Assembly (NCBI GenBank): GCA_905215795.1 | Contig: CAJMRV010000012.1 | Coordinates: 1 to 20,070, forward strand | Reading direction: 5' to 3' | Source of the DNA: an uncultured bacterium | GTDB lineage: Bacteria > Pseudomonadota > Gammaproteobacteria > Burkholderiales > Burkholderiaceae_F | Length of the DNA: 20,070 nt | In this document: one piece after another, positions 20,031-20,070 of the stretch | How the letters are laid out: every line of letters starts with the position of its first letter | How positions within the stretch are numbered: position 1 is the first letter of the stretch | Notes under the pieces: model-generated | Seen by the model: only the letters and a program-made list of their open reading frames with translations | The model's database searches: none | Told to the model about the DNA's origin: nothing | Position numbers and translations under genes: made by a program

Positions 20031-20057
20031 GGGATTGCAAATCCCGTTGGTCTTTTT
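20031..20057 (+). terminator. Weak terminator-like hairpin at the right edge
   Basis: GGGATT and AATCCC pair around GCA (about 20032-20046), followed after GTTGG by CTTTTT. With the large hairpin just upstream this could be the 3' end of a short plus-strand transcript. The T-tract is 6 nt off the stem, so the call is weak. Confidence 0.35.
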
Positions 20058-20070
20058 GCAGTTTTGTCCG

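Noticed and set aside
19954..20070. An open frame running off the right edge from an ATG after AAGGAG
   Set aside because: The SD is only about one base from the ATG, and the frame runs through the long hairpin, which explains the sequence better.
1..20070. CRISPR arrays, tRNA genes, transposases, phage genes
   Set aside because: No regularly spaced direct repeats, cloverleaf sequences or matching protein motifs were found in the intergenic regions.

Overview
The window is GC-rich, tightly packed bacterial chromosome with short AT-rich promoter islands. The gene set points to a Gram-negative, anaerobic or microaerophilic betaproteobacterium of the Burkholderiales, most like the gut-associated Sutterellaceae (Sutterella, Parasutterella and relatives). 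The clues are an NfsA close to the enterobacterial type, an outer-membrane lipoprotein, and two Tat-exported fumarate-reductase-like flavoproteins without heme domains. This placement is inferred from protein character, not from a marker gene. I see no rRNA, tRNA, CRISPR array, insertion sequence or phage gene.

Layout. 1-347: left-edge structured sequence and a hairpin-rich leader. 348-3224: nrdA-nrdB, a class Ia ribonucleotide reductase of the short type without an ATP-cone. 3284-3323: terminator shared with the convergent gene nfsA (3363-4097, minus). 4558-8225: a five-gene ECF-type nickel/cobalt uptake operon, nikK-nikM-nikL-nikQ-nikO, behind a promoter and a structured leader of about 195 nt. 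8308-8430: a cluster of facing terminators. 8453-9043 (minus): an unrecognised protein with two probable winged helices. 9714-10802: a divergent member of the glycerate kinase family whose catalytic motifs are altered. 11083-11580: mscL. 11894-12697: proC. 12753-13214: a small lipoprotein of unknown role. 13830-15353 and 15954-17465: tandem paralogous Tat-exported FAD-dependent reductases. 17594-18550 (minus): serB. 18674-19693 (minus): a BASS-family sodium symporter. 19694-20070: no gene, but a strong hairpin.

How the parts work together. Most of the window is unrelated housekeeping and transport in short transcription units, each with its own promoter and terminator. The coherent systems are nrdAB (dNTP supply), the nik operon (metal capture outside the cytoplasmic membrane, translocation and ATP-driven energising) and the flavoprotein pair. 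The two flavoproteins probably reduce organic electron acceptors in the periplasm. They share a promoter design (TTGAAT, 17-bp spacer, TATAGTGGA), but the second copy has lost two of the three fumarate-reductase-type active-site residues. The pair and the altered glycerate kinase relative are the strongest candidates for undescribed biochemistry.
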